Below are positions 25,594 to 34,159 of a stretch of 55,432 nucleotides of DNA, in pieces; position 1 is the first letter of the stretch, and each line of letters starts with the position of its first letter. The notes under the pieces were generated by a model. That model had not been told where the DNA came from. It made no database searches and was given only the letters and a program-made list of their open reading frames with translations. The translations under genes and the position numbers were made by a program. Location of the stretch: assembly GCA_002067315.1 (NCBI GenBank), contig MVRA01000061.1, positions 1 to 55,432 on the forward strand, read 5' to 3'. The stretch is from Methanocella sp. PtaU1.Bin125. Lineage in GTDB: Archaea > Halobacteriota > Methanocellia > Methanocellales > Methanocellaceae.

Positions 25594-26565
25594 TTATACG
25601 ATGTACTTGCCGATGAGGCGGATGGCCTTGTTCTTGTCCGCGCCGATCGGGGAGCCTGCGACGATCTGCGTGCAGCCCGCTGCCTCGAGGCCGGCGATCT
25701 TGGCCTTCATGTCATCGGGGGTGCCGTAGATGGAGAACGCGTCGATCATCGCGTCGCTGACCGCGCCGAACGCCGTCTTGAAGTCGCCCTTCGCGAGGCC
25801 GCCCTTGATGGTGTTGACCGCGTTCAGGTCGAGGCCGTGCCTCTGCAGGACGGGTACCGGTGCGCCGGCGGTGATGAACCCGACGACTGGCCTGACTGCG
25901 CCCTTGGCCTTCTTTGCGTCCTTGTCGATCGCGAAGGAGGTGTATGCGGCGATGTCGAACTTCTTCTCGCCCGCGGCCTTCTTGATGATGGGCACCGCGA
26001 ACGCGAAGTCCTTCGGGTTGGACGCGTTGATCAGGGCACCGTCACCGATCTTGCCGGCGGTCTCGAGCATCTTCTCGCCCTGGGCGCCGATGTAGACGGG
26101 GATGGCCTTCTGCTTGGGCTTGTAGGCAAGCTGTGCGCCCGCGAACTTGAATACCTTGTTCTCGGGGGTGCTGACGGCCTCGCCGGCCCACATCTTCTTG
26201 ATCACGGTCACGGCCTCAGTGAGGCGGGCGACCGGGGTCTCCATGGCCATGCCGATCTTCGGCAGCGTGCTCAGGTCACCGGGGCCGATGCCCAGGGTCG
26301 CCCTGCCGTCGGAGATCTCATCGATGCTGCAGATTGCGGATGCGGTCACTGCCGGGCTGGCGGTGAACGCGTTGGTGATGCCCGGACCGAGCTTGATGCG
26401 GGACGTCTTGTCCGCGATCAGGGCCAGTGCCTCGAAGACGTTGCGGTTGTTGTAGTGGTCAGTGATCCACAGGAAGTCCAGACCGTTGTCTTCTGCGTAT
26501 TTACAATAGTCCACGAGTTTCTTGAATGATTCGTTCGGGACGAATTCAATGCCGAATGTAGCCAT
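25594..26565 (-). CDS. mer: 5,10-methylenetetrahydromethanopterin reductase
   Basis: A 323-residue F420-dependent enzyme of the methanogenesis pathway that reduces methylene- to methyl-tetrahydromethanopterin. It belongs to the luciferase-like family, and the sequence is the classic Mer type: MATFGIEFVPNESFKKLVDYCKYAEDNGLDFLWITDHYNNR, IKLGPGITNAFTASPAVTASAICSIDEISDGRATLGIGPGD and the end IVAGSPIGADKNKAIRLIGKYIV. The true start is the Met at 26565, preceded by GAGGT at 7 nt. This gene is the strongest sign that the organism is a methanogen or a close relative. It stands alone with its own promoter region of about 130 bp. Confidence 0.97.
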   Translation of the reverse strand: MATFGIEFVPNESFKKLVDYCKYAEDNGLDFLWITDHYNNRNVFEALALIADKTSRIKLGPGITNAFTASPAVTASAICSIDEISDGRATLGIGPGDLSTLPKIGMAMETPVARLTEAVTVIKKMWAGEAVSTPENKVFKFAGAQLAYKPKQKAIPVYIGAQGEKMLETAGKIGDGALINASNPKDFAFAVPIIKKAAGEKKFDIAAYTSFAIDKDAKKAKGAVRPVVGFITAGAPVPVLQRHGLDLNAVNTIKGGLAKGDFKTAFGAVSDAMIDAFSIYGTPDDMKAKIAGLEAAGCTQIVAGSPIGADKNKAIRLIGKYIV

Positions 26566-26746
26566 AATTATACCTCTCTTACCTTTATTGGAAAAACGTT
26601 TTTTCTCCAAGTAAGTATCTTATAAGACTTATCACATAAAAGAATATCGGTTTTTGGTATTACCGCTCAGTAAGCAACCGGAACGGCACATCCTGTAAGG
26701 CGGATGATTACGTCACCATGCGATCGCCCGAGAAAAGTTTATATAG

Positions 26747-27427
26747 TTAGCGTTTACCGTCCGCGCGAGCGCCCCGGACGATCGACGGCCCTGCGCTCGC
26801 GCCGATGCGGGACGCGCCCGCCTCGACCAGCGCCCATGCCTGCTCAAAGGTGCGGATGCCGCCGGATGCTTTGATCTTAATCCCCGGCACCTCCCGCTTC
26901 AGCAGGGCGACGTCCTCCAGCCGGGCACCGGAAGGCCCGTAGCCCGTCGACGTCTTCACGAAGTCGGCGCCGGCGTCCCTTACGATCCGGCCGGCCTCGA
27001 CTTTCCGGGCGTCCGTCAGGTAGCATGTCTCGATGATGATCTTGACCGTCGCGCCCGCGGCGGCGTCCACGACGCCCTCGACGTCCAGCCGGGCCAGGTC
27101 TGCGAGCCCCGAGCGTAAAAAGCCGACGTTGATGACCGCGTCGATCTCTCCGGCGCCGTCTCCGACGGCCGCCTTCGTCTCCTGCACTTTCGCCCATGTC
27201 GACGCGGAGCCGAACGGGAAACCCACAACCGAGCAGACGGGTATGTCCGTCGCCCCCAGACGGTCCAGCTCTTCGCGCGCGAACGACGCCCAGCAGGAGG
27301 CCACGCAGGCCGAGGCGAACCGGTATTGAGCCGTCTCCTCGCACAGCCGCCGGATATTATCCGCAGTCGCGTCAGGCCGCAGAAGGGTATGATCGATGAG
27401 CGCTGCCACATCGTCTGGTCTCAACAT
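26747..27427 (-). CDS. deoC: Deoxyribose-phosphate aldolase
   Basis: A 226-residue class I aldolase that splits deoxyribose 5-phosphate to glyceraldehyde 3-phosphate and acetaldehyde. The Schiff-base lysine is in DFVKTSTGYG (about 157), and the second Lys in IKASGGIRT (about 184-192). The opening VAALIDHTLLRPDATADNIRRLCEE is typical. The start at 27427 has GAGGTG 3-4 nt upstream; a GTG two codons earlier is also possible. It lies 15 bp downstream of the TPR gene and is probably co-transcribed with it. It may serve nucleoside salvage. Confidence 0.9.
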   Translation of the reverse strand: MLRPDDVAALIDHTLLRPDATADNIRRLCEETAQYRFASACVASCWASFAREELDRLGATDIPVCSVVGFPFGSASTWAKVQETKAAVGDGAGEIDAVINVGFLRSGLADLARLDVEGVVDAAAGATVKIIIETCYLTDARKVEAGRIVRDAGADFVKTSTGYGPSGARLEDVALLKREVPGIKIKASGGIRTFEQAWALVEAGASRIGASAGPSIVRGARADGKR

Positions 27428-27441
27428 AAACACCTCAACAG

Positions 27442-28551
27442 TCAGGTGCTGGCGTCCAGGCCGTCCTTGATCATCTCGAAAATTTTCGGGTCGAGCCCGA
27501 TGGCTTTGTCGATGCAGGCCGCCGCCTCTTCCTTACGGCCCATCATGCCGAGCAGCAGCCCTTTCCGGTACCAGGCTTCGGCATAGTCCGGCTTGAGCGC
27601 GATCGCCTTATCGAAGCAGTCGATCGCCGGCCCGCATTCGCCGGTACGGCCCAGCAGCACGCCTTTCATGTACCAGGCGACCGCGTTGCGGGGGTCGGCC
27701 TCGAGGGCTTTGCCGTAACTCTCCACCGCGTCCGCGACACGGGCCAGCATCTCCAGCGCCCACCCGCGGTACAGCCAGAAGTCGGCATAGTCCGGGTATA
27801 TCTCGATAGCCTTGTCGAAGGCGCGGAGCGCGTCCTCGTACCGGCTTTCCAGCAGCAGCACCCTGCCGCGCCCGTACCACGGGTCGGGCAGTGACGGCTC
27901 GATGGCACAGGCCCGCTCGAAGCAGAGCAGCGTCGCCTGCCGGTCGCCCATGGCCGCCAGCGCTTCGCCCTTGCCGCACCAGGCCCGGGCGTGCTCGTTG
28001 TTGATCTCGATGGCCCGGTCGAAGGAACGGACGGCCCGCTCGTACGCCCCCAGCAGGGACTCGCATGTACCCCGGTGGTACCACATGTCGGCGTTGAACG
28101 GCTCCAGCTCGATGCACTTCTCGAGGCACTGCAGCGCCTCTTCCAGCTCGCCCAGCTGCGACAGCGCCCGCGCCCGGCCGTACCAGGCCATCGCGAACCT
28201 GCTGTCGATCTTGATGGCGTTCAGGCACGCCTGGGCCTCGTCCTCGTGCATGTTCAGCCGCCGGAAGAGCAGGCTCTTGCTGTACCAGAACTTGGGGTTC
28301 CCGGGCGCCAGCCCTGTAGCCTTCTCCAGGCACTGGAACGCCTCTTCGAGGCGGCCGGTCTCCATGAGCACCAGGCCCTTGCAGTTGTAGGCTTCCGCGT
28401 ACTCCGGGTCCAGGCGGATGGCGAAGTCGAAGAACTCGACGGACTCCTGCAGCCTGCCGGCGCTCACCGCCTCCAGCCCTACCCCGAGCACCTCTCCCGG
28501 CCGCGGCATCTGCATCGCCACGGCCTCGTTGTCCTGGCGTTCACCTGTCAT
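27442..28551 (-). CDS. Tetratricopeptide repeat protein
   Basis: A 369-residue protein built almost entirely of TPR units, about ten of 34 residues, e.g. AWYGRARALSQLGELEEALQCLEKCIELEP and AWYMKGVLLGRTGECGPAIDCFDKAIALKP. No signal peptide or enzyme domain is present, so it is a cytoplasmic scaffold; its partner is unknown. There is no SD. A TATA-like box ATTTAAAT lies about 20 bp before the ATG at 28551, so the transcript may be leaderless or nearly so; an in-frame TTG at 28557 is an alternative. It forms an operon with deoC. Confidence 0.85.
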   Translation of the reverse strand: MTGERQDNEAVAMQMPRPGEVLGVGLEAVSAGRLQESVEFFDFAIRLDPEYAEAYNCKGLVLMETGRLEEAFQCLEKATGLAPGNPKFWYSKSLLFRRLNMHEDEAQACLNAIKIDSRFAMAWYGRARALSQLGELEEALQCLEKCIELEPFNADMWYHRGTCESLLGAYERAVRSFDRAIEINNEHARAWCGKGEALAAMGDRQATLLCFERACAIEPSLPDPWYGRGRVLLLESRYEDALRAFDKAIEIYPDYADFWLYRGWALEMLARVADAVESYGKALEADPRNAVAWYMKGVLLGRTGECGPAIDCFDKAIALKPDYAEAWYRKGLLLGMMGRKEEAAACIDKAIGLDPKIFEMIKDGLDAST

Positions 28552-28654
28552 CTGCAATACCCGAATTTAAATAATATTGCATGCGCATGGTTTAAAGGCT
28601 TTCCTGTATGCCGGGATTCAGCAGTTTCCGCAGGCAGGCTGGAATCCCGGAAGG

Positions 28655-28786
28655 CACCAAGGACGCAAAGGTGGCACAGAGGTGGCACAGAGGTCTTTTC
28701 CGGGGAGGGCTGCGGTGGAGCTTCGTTCTTAAACAAACCTCTACGTACCTCTGTGCGCTCTATGGCCTCTGTGATTCCCTGAGGAT
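28655..28786. repeat. GCACAGAG-type repeat element
   Basis: The gap between the TPR and ilvE promoters holds repeated units: gtggcacagag occurs twice in tandem (about 28671-28692), and acctctgtgcg and gcctctgtg appear inverted at 28747-28772. It is a degenerate member of the same family of inverted unit repeats seen at 10.4, 15.7, 21.0 and 24.5 kb. Confidence 0.6.
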
Positions 28787-28851
28787 AGCCACGACACCCT
28801 GAAGCGTGCTAGATGATAACTCTTATATGATAGGGCGCCGATATCGTATGG

Positions 28852-29733
28852 GTGTTTACGACGACCGAATACATCTATATCGACGGTAAGTTCTATGACA
28901 GGGCTGACGCGAAAGTTTCGGTTTTTGATCATGGCTTATTATACGGTGACGGCGTGTTCGAAGGGATCCGGGCCTACAACGGCCGGGTGTTCCGGCTGGA
29001 CGAGCATATCGACCGGATGTATGACGGGGCAAAGGCGATTATGCTGCAGCCGCCCCTGAGCAAGGCGCAGATGAAGAAAGCGATCATCGACACGCTGAAG
29101 AAGAACAAGCTCACGGACGCTTACATACGGCCGATCATCACGCGGGGCGTGGGCGACCTGGGCCTGGACCCGCGGAAGTGCGCGAAGGCCAGCGTCATCA
29201 TCATTACAGTGTACTGGGGCGCCATGTACGGCGACCTGTACGAGAAGGGCCTGACAGCGGTCTCGGTCAGCACGCGCAGGAACGCTTCCGAGGCGCTGCC
29301 GACGAACATCAAGTCGCTGAACTACCTCAACAACATCCTGGCCAAGATCGAGGCCAACGAAAAAGGCGGCGACGAGGCAGTGATCTTCGACACCCGCGGG
29401 AACATCGCCGAGGGCTCGGGCGACAATATCTTCATCATCAAGGGCGGCAAGGTCTTCACCCCGCCGGTCCTCCAGAACCTGAACGGCATCACGCGGGCCT
29501 GCGTGGTCGAGCTGTGCCCGAAGCTGAAGATCCCCTTCGTCGAGCAGAACCTCGGCTACTTCGACATGTACACGGCCGACGAGGTCTTCGTCACGGGGAC
29601 GGCCGCGGAGATCGCGCCTATCACGAAGATCGACGGCCGCATCATCGGCGACGGCAAGCCGGGGCCGATCACGAAGAAGCTGATGGCCGCCTATAAGAAG
29701 CTCACCCAGACGACGGGCACGCCGATCAAGTAA
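28852..29733 (+). CDS. ilvE: Branched-chain amino acid aminotransferase
   Basis: A 293-residue fold-type IV PLP aminotransferase that makes the last step of leucine, isoleucine and valine synthesis. The family motifs are clear: EYIYIDGKF at the start, [30 protein letters not shown] (about 25-55), the PLP lysine in [11 protein letters not shown] (about 152-162), [25 protein letters not shown] and [14 protein letters not shown]. The start is a GTG at 28852 (no in-frame ATG fits). It stands alone on the plus strand. Confidence 0.93.
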   Translation: MFTTTEYIYIDGKFYDRADAKVSVFDHGLLYGDGVFEGIRAYNGRVFRLDEHIDRMYDGAKAIMLQPPLSKAQMKKAIIDTLKKNKLTDAYIRPIITRGVGDLGLDPRKCAKASVIIITVYWGAMYGDLYEKGLTAVSVSTRRNASEALPTNIKSLNYLNNILAKIEANEKGGDEAVIFDTRGNIAEGSGDNIFIIKGGKVFTPPVLQNLNGITRACVVELCPKLKIPFVEQNLGYFDMYTADEVFVTGTAAEIAPITKIDGRIIGDGKPGPITKKLMAAYKKLTQTTGTPIK

Positions 29734-30022
29734 GGCGCCCGTTTTTTTCTTTTTCCAGGTATTGTCAGGGCATAGTATATCACTTCACGCAGCCGGACGG
29801 GCAACCGCCCGCGCGCGTGACGGGCGGCCGTGAGATGACTAGGTCAGCGCCGGGCGGCACGGGGTTGAACTCGGACACGCTTTCTGTTGCCGTAGATTTT
29901 TATCGTACAGGAACGACACGGGCGCGTAGTGCCTGCCGGACAAGGTTTATACTCTATGCGCCCGATAGTAGTTGATATACGGCGTCAGCCCGGGAGCGGG
30001 GCAGACGCCACAGAGAGGCGCG
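29734..30022. other. Intergenic region upstream of antiporter gene
   Basis: About 290 bp with no gene. A T-run just after the ilvE stop (cccgtttttttctttttcc, near 29740-29756) is a likely terminator of ilvE. The right end has an AT-rich stretch (agatttttatcgtac, near 29895) that could be the promoter of the antiporter/protease operon. Confidence 0.45.
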
Positions 30023-31510
30023 ATGTACGAATTCCTTGCCCTTAGCCCGGTCATACTGCCCCTCGTCGGGGCCCTGATCGTCCTGGTGATCTACGACCGC
30101 TTCAAGCCGCTGTTCGAGCCGTTCATCGTCGGGTATGCGGCGCTGCTCTTCGTCGCAGAGGCGGCCTACCTCCTGATGCTCGAGGCGGGGACCATCGCGA
30201 AGCCGTGGGCTTACGGGTTCATCGTGCTGGACGCCCCGGGCATGCTGATCACCACTCTGGTGAGTTTCCTGGGCATGCTCGTGCTGTTCTACTCCTTTAC
30301 CTACAAGAAGGTCCCGACGTACGACAGCACCTACTTCGCTCTGTACCTGTTGCTGATGGGCGTCATGGCCGGACTGGCCAACACCTACAACGTGATCGTG
30401 ATGCTCGTCCTGCTGGAAGCAGCGACCGTGTTCAGCGGCGTGCTCATCCTGTTCGGCCGTACGAAGCGCGCCATCAACGCGACGACGATCTACCTGCTGA
30501 TCAGCATCATCGAGGTGCTGCTGGTATTGTACGGTGCTTTTATCCTCTACAACTACACGGGCTCGCTGAACGTGACCGACGGCCTCGACCTGATACCGGA
30601 AGGCGATAAGATGCTGCTCGTCTTCCTGTTCCTGTTCGGCTTCGGCACCAAGGCCGGCGTCATACCGCTGAGCCTGATCTGGCTGCCGCCGGCCCACGCC
30701 GAGGCGCCGCCCCCGATCAGCGCCACCATGTCGGGCATCCTGGTCAAGGCCGCCGCCATTGCGATGGCCAAATCGCTGTACCCCTTCGTCTTTTCGGCGG
30801 GCGCGCAAACGATTGCGATCGCCATCGTCGTCATCGGGGTCCTCGGCATCCTGATCGGCGTGATCCTGGCGATCCTGCAGGAAGACCTGAAGCGCCTGCT
30901 GGCCTACCATACGGTCAGCCAGATCGGCTACGTGCTGGTCGGGCTGGGCATCGGCTGCCTGTTCGCCCTCGGCAACGACTGGGAAGCCGTCGCCGGCGAA
31001 GGCGTCTTCGGGGCGGTCTTCCATATCACCAACCACATGCTTTTCAAGGGCGGCCTCTTCCTTATCTCGGGCGCGCTCATCCTCCGGGCCAACACCCGCC
31101 GCATGCACAAAATGGGCGGGCTGCTGAAGCAGATGCCCGTGACCGCGATCTGTTTCCTGGTCATGTCTCTCGCGATGTCCGGCTTCCCGCTCCTGAACGG
31201 CGCGGTGAGCAAGGAAGCCGTACACGCTGCGACGGTGGAAGCCACACCGCTCTGGTGGGGCTTCGAATGGATGGGGTACCTGCAGGTACTGGGCAGCATC
31301 CTGACCTTCCTCTGCCTGATCCATGCGTTCTACGTCATCTTCATGGGCAAGCCCATGGAAGGGTCGGAAAAGGTCACCGAGCCGCCCCTGTACATGCTGC
31401 TGCCCATCGTGCTCATGGCGGCGCTGTGCGTCATCATCGGCCTGTTCCCCGGCACCGTCGAGAGCGTGCTCCGGTTCGCCGCTGACTCGCTGTTGCACAT
31501 AGGTGTCTGA
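30023..31510 (+). CDS. Mrp/NuoN/HyfB-like ion-pumping membrane subunit
   Basis: A 495-residue polytopic membrane protein of the complex I/Mrp antiporter family (NuoL/M/N, MrpD, HycC). About 13-14 transmembrane helices are visible. The conserved core runs FGTKAGVIPLSLIWLPPAHAEAPPPISATMSGILVKAA (about 206-243), and the lysine and histidine of the proton path appear in LKRLLAYHTVSQIGYVLVGLGIG. The HAEAPPPISA form is closer to the hydrogenase-4/Ech-type subunit than to NuoL. I choose the ATG at 30023 (MYEFLALSP), which has AGAGG upstream; the open frame to 29972 is not homologous. The next gene, 3 bp away, is a hydrogenase maturation protease, so this may serve an energy-converting hydrogenase encoded elsewhere. 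Confidence 0.8.
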   Translation: MYEFLALSPVILPLVGALIVLVIYDRFKPLFEPFIVGYAALLFVAEAAYLLMLEAGTIAKPWAYGFIVLDAPGMLITTLVSFLGMLVLFYSFTYKKVPTYDSTYFALYLLLMGVMAGLANTYNVIVMLVLLEAATVFSGVLILFGRTKRAINATTIYLLISIIEVLLVLYGAFILYNYTGSLNVTDGLDLIPEGDKMLLVFLFLFGFGTKAGVIPLSLIWLPPAHAEAPPPISATMSGILVKAAAIAMAKSLYPFVFSAGAQTIAIAIVVIGVLGILIGVILAILQEDLKRLLAYHTVSQIGYVLVGLGIGCLFALGNDWEAVAGEGVFGAVFHITNHMLFKGGLFLISGALILRANTRRMHKMGGLLKQMPVTAICFLVMSLAMSGFPLLNGAVSKEAVHAATVEATPLWWGFEWMGYLQVLGSILTFLCLIHAFYVIFMGKPMEGSEKVTEPPLYMLLPIVLMAALCVIIGLFPGTVESVLRFAADSLLHIGV

Positions 31511-31513
31511 GCC

Positions 31514-32008
31514 ATGGACCGTTTTTCGGGGCTCGAGGCTAAACTTAAGGCTCGGGTAGGCGATCTGTCGCCGGAAAAGGTGGTCTTCGTGGGCGTGGGG
31601 AACCGGTCGCGCGGCGACGACGCCGTCGGGCCGGCGGTGATCGACATGCTGGCCGATCGCGTGCCGCAGGCCATCGACGCGGGGCCTGCCCCGGAGAACG
31701 TCACGGGATTAATAAAGAGACTGAAGCCGTCCGCCGTGGTCTTCATCGACGCTTTGCTTTTCAGGGACCTGCCGCCGGGAACGCCCGCCATCGTCGAAAC
31801 CGGGGACATCAGGCACCTGGGTGAGTCGACGCACACGCTCTCGCTCGACGTGGTCATGGAGTACTTGAAAGCTGAGACGGGGGCCGACGTGTTCATGATC
31901 GGCGTCCAGCCGGAGCGGATCGCAGACGGCGAAGGGATGACGCCCGGGCTCGAGACGGCGACGGAAAAAATAGCCTCTGCAATCGCATCGGCGTTAAAGA
32001 AAGGCTAA
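31514..32008 (+). CDS. Hydrogenase maturation protease
   Basis: A 164-residue HycI/HoxM-type endopeptidase that trims the C-terminus of the large [NiFe]-hydrogenase subunit once nickel is inserted. The signature VFVGVGNRSRGDDAVGPAVID (about 24-44) contains the Asp-Glu-like metal residues, and the family's DALLF and THTLSLD (with the conserved His) follow. The fit to HycI is good. No hydrogenase structural gene is in the window, so its substrate is encoded elsewhere. It is coupled to the antiporter-like gene by a 3-bp gap. Confidence 0.88.
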   Translation: MDRFSGLEAKLKARVGDLSPEKVVFVGVGNRSRGDDAVGPAVIDMLADRVPQAIDAGPAPENVTGLIKRLKPSAVVFIDALLFRDLPPGTPAIVETGDIRHLGESTHTLSLDVVMEYLKAETGADVFMIGVQPERIADGEGMTPGLETATEKIASAIASALKKG

Positions 32009-32019
32009 AGCCGGGCGGT

Positions 32020-32286
32020 TTATCGCACTTCGAAGCCCCGGTACCCGGAATGCCCGATCGCCTGCACCTTGAAGTCCCGCACCTCGGCCATCATCGGGCC
32101 CTGTCTGATCAGCTCCAGCATCTTGTCGACCTGGTGCCCGTCGCCCTCCAGCACGGCATGGACCCTGCCGTCGTCCAGGTTCTCGACGTAGCCTTTTACG
32201 CCCAGCATGAGGGCGTTCTTCTTCGTATAAGCCCGGAACCCGACCCGCTGGACGCGGCCCGAAACGATGACGTCGACGGCCTTCAT
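32020..32286 (-). CDS. acyP: Acylphosphatase
   Basis: An 88-residue acylphosphatase that hydrolyses carboxyl-phosphate bonds. The catalytic residues are visible: Arg18 in GRVQRVGFR (10-18) and Asn36 in GYVENLDDG (32-40). Size and order match the family exactly. It stands convergent to the hydrogenase protease gene, with only 11 bp between their ends. Confidence 0.95.
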   Translation of the reverse strand: MKAVDVIVSGRVQRVGFRAYTKKNALMLGVKGYVENLDDGRVHAVLEGDGHQVDKMLELIRQGPMMAEVRDFKVQAIGHSGYRGFEVR

Positions 32287-32342
32287 GGCGCCTCAAAAAA
32301 GAGGTGAAAGGGCTATGACAGCCCTTTCGCGACCGCCATTTT

Positions 32343-33395
32343 TTACGGCGAGCACTTCCACGGGGAGACGACGCCGATGTTCAGCGTCTTATTGGTCTTC
32401 GCCATGGACTTCATGTTGTCCTTCTCGATGCCGGTCATGGCCCGGATGCAGTCGACGTTCTCCGGGACGACGTCCGACTCCTGGTGGATGCCCTGGAAGA
32501 GGTTCAGCTCGTCGCCGTCCATGGTCACGGACTCCTCCCAGATGGCGTTCTCCATCATGTCGTTCCGGGGCCGGCCCAGCTCGCGGCCGAACTCGATGAC
32601 GTCGGCCGTCGACTTGATGTTCATCCACGACGGGATGAGCCACATGCGCGGCCACTGCCTGATGGCTCCGAGGATCTCGTCCCGGCTCACGGCCTTGTTC
32701 AGGGTCATGTTCACGAAGTGCATGTGCATCAGCGTGGTCGGCACCTTGACCGCCGAAGTCACGATCGGCAGGTTGTGGAGCACGGTCTGCACGTCCGGGC
32801 CGTGGTGGGACGGCAGGTGGATCGGGTCGGGCACGATGGCGTTCATGGGCCCGCGCTTGATGTCGTTCGGGTCGCCGCCGCGGCGGATCAGGATCACGCG
32901 CGCCTTCTTCACGCCGACAGCCTTGTCTACCGCATACAGCAGCCGGCACAGGCCGGTGGTGTTACATGATACGACGCGTACGAACTGTTTGCCGATGGCT
33001 TCATTGTAGTTAGCCGCCGCGTTGAACGACGTGCCTGCCACTTCATGCTCCTCGCCGCCCTGGAAGATGGCGGGCTTCTTGAGCTCTTCGTACAGCTTCT
33101 TGTTCTCCTCGCCGATGCCCTCCGGGGCGCAGTCGACGATGATGTCGGCCTTCTTGATCATCTCCTTGTTCGAACCGGCGATCGACAGCCCCGCGGCCTT
33201 GAACTTGGACTCCGCCTTGCCCGGGTCCACAGCGTAGATAGGGTAGCCCTTCTTTGCCGCGACGTACGCCTCGTAATCGGGCTTGGTCTTGGCGATCCCT
33301 ACCAGGGTCATATCATCCTGCCTCATGACGGCGTCGGCGACTCTCTTCCCGATCGTGCCGTACCCGTTGAGCGCAACTTTGATTTTATCAGCCAT
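32343..33395 (-). CDS. gap: Archaeal glyceraldehyde-3-phosphate dehydrogenase
   Basis: A 350-residue archaeal (type II) phosphorylating GAPDH that interconverts GAP and 1,3-bisphosphoglycerate. The nucleotide-binding loop is NGYGTIGKRVADAV near the start, and the catalytic Cys lies in VVSCNTTGLCRLL (about 140-152). HHGPDVQTVLHNLPIV is the archaeal signature. The start at 33395 (MADKIKVALNGYG) has GAGGT 8 nt upstream; the frame is open to 33569, but those residues are not homologous. It is divergent from the DUF2085 gene. Confidence 0.95.
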   Translation of the reverse strand: MADKIKVALNGYGTIGKRVADAVMRQDDMTLVGIAKTKPDYEAYVAAKKGYPIYAVDPGKAESKFKAAGLSIAGSNKEMIKKADIIVDCAPEGIGEENKKLYEELKKPAIFQGGEEHEVAGTSFNAAANYNEAIGKQFVRVVSCNTTGLCRLLYAVDKAVGVKKARVILIRRGGDPNDIKRGPMNAIVPDPIHLPSHHGPDVQTVLHNLPIVTSAVKVPTTLMHMHFVNMTLNKAVSRDEILGAIRQWPRMWLIPSWMNIKSTADVIEFGRELGRPRNDMMENAIWEESVTMDGDELNLFQGIHQESDVVPENVDCIRAMTGIEKDNMKSMAKTNKTLNIGVVSPWKCSP

Positions 33396-33546
33396 GTGAA
33401 TACCTCTTAAATTATAATTTACGGGCTTTATATTATATTTTGCTAAAAAGCGCAAGGAGAGTACGACCGTGTGGTACAGGGCTCGCGCGGCGGGGCACGC
33501 GTGCCCGTAAAGGCATTTATAGGAAGACATCGCTATTCCCTGTCGG

Positions 33547-34110
33547 ATGCCCGGCGCGAAACAGTTCATCTACGACGCGATCACCGTCGCGTACATCGTC
33601 ATCGCAATCTCGATCTTCCTGCCCTGGGCGCTGTTATCCATCGCTCCGGAGAACGGCCTGTTCCTGGGCATCACCGACTTCCTCCACTGGTTCTACTCGT
33701 TCCTGTGCCACCAGCTCCCGTTCCGGACGATTTATTTCAACGGCATCAAGATGCCGGTCTGCGCGCGGGACCTTTCGATCTACGTGGCCACCGCGCTGGG
33801 GCTGGTCTACTTCCGGCTGAAGGGCTTCGGGGAGAAGGAGTTTAAAATTAATTACGTCCTCGTCGTGCTCCTGTTCCTGCCCACCGCCCTCGACGGGTTC
33901 ACGCAGCTGTTCGGCTGGCGGGAGAGCACCAACCTGCTCCGGCTGGTCACCGGCTTCCCCTACGGCGTCGGCTACGCTTACCTCATCGCCTGGGTGCTGC
34001 CGTTCATCTTTTTGCTGGCCTCGCTGATCGGCGCCCTGCTGACCGGCAAAGACGCCGAGTCGGACGAGCTGATCGCGCGGGTGAAAAAGATGCTCTGGCC
34101 ACCGTTATAA
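33547..34110 (+). CDS. DUF2085 membrane protein
   Basis: A 187-residue integral membrane protein of the DUF2085 family. The family signature FLCHQLPFRTIYFNGIKMPVCARDLSIYVATALG (about 53-86) is present, with the CHQ...R and PVCAR Cys residues that may bind metal. About five transmembrane helices are visible, with a C-terminal hydrophilic tail (KDAESDELIARVKKMLW). The family role is unknown. It faces gap across about 150 bp and converges on the cobN gene end. Confidence 0.82.
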   Translation: MPGAKQFIYDAITVAYIVIAISIFLPWALLSIAPENGLFLGITDFLHWFYSFLCHQLPFRTIYFNGIKMPVCARDLSIYVATALGLVYFRLKGFGEKEFKINYVLVVLLFLPTALDGFTQLFGWRESTNLLRLVTGFPYGVGYAYLIAWVLPFIFLLASLIGALLTGKDAESDELIARVKKMLWPPL

Positions 34111-34159
34111 TAACCCGGACTTAAATAGCACCACCTCAGGCCATTCTTTTATGGAGACA

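Noticed and set aside
29954-31498. 514-codon minus-strand frame
   Set aside because: It is the reverse of the antiporter-like gene. The translation is a Gln/Asp/Glu/His/Arg mix with no hydrophobic core, a typical shadow of a membrane protein gene.
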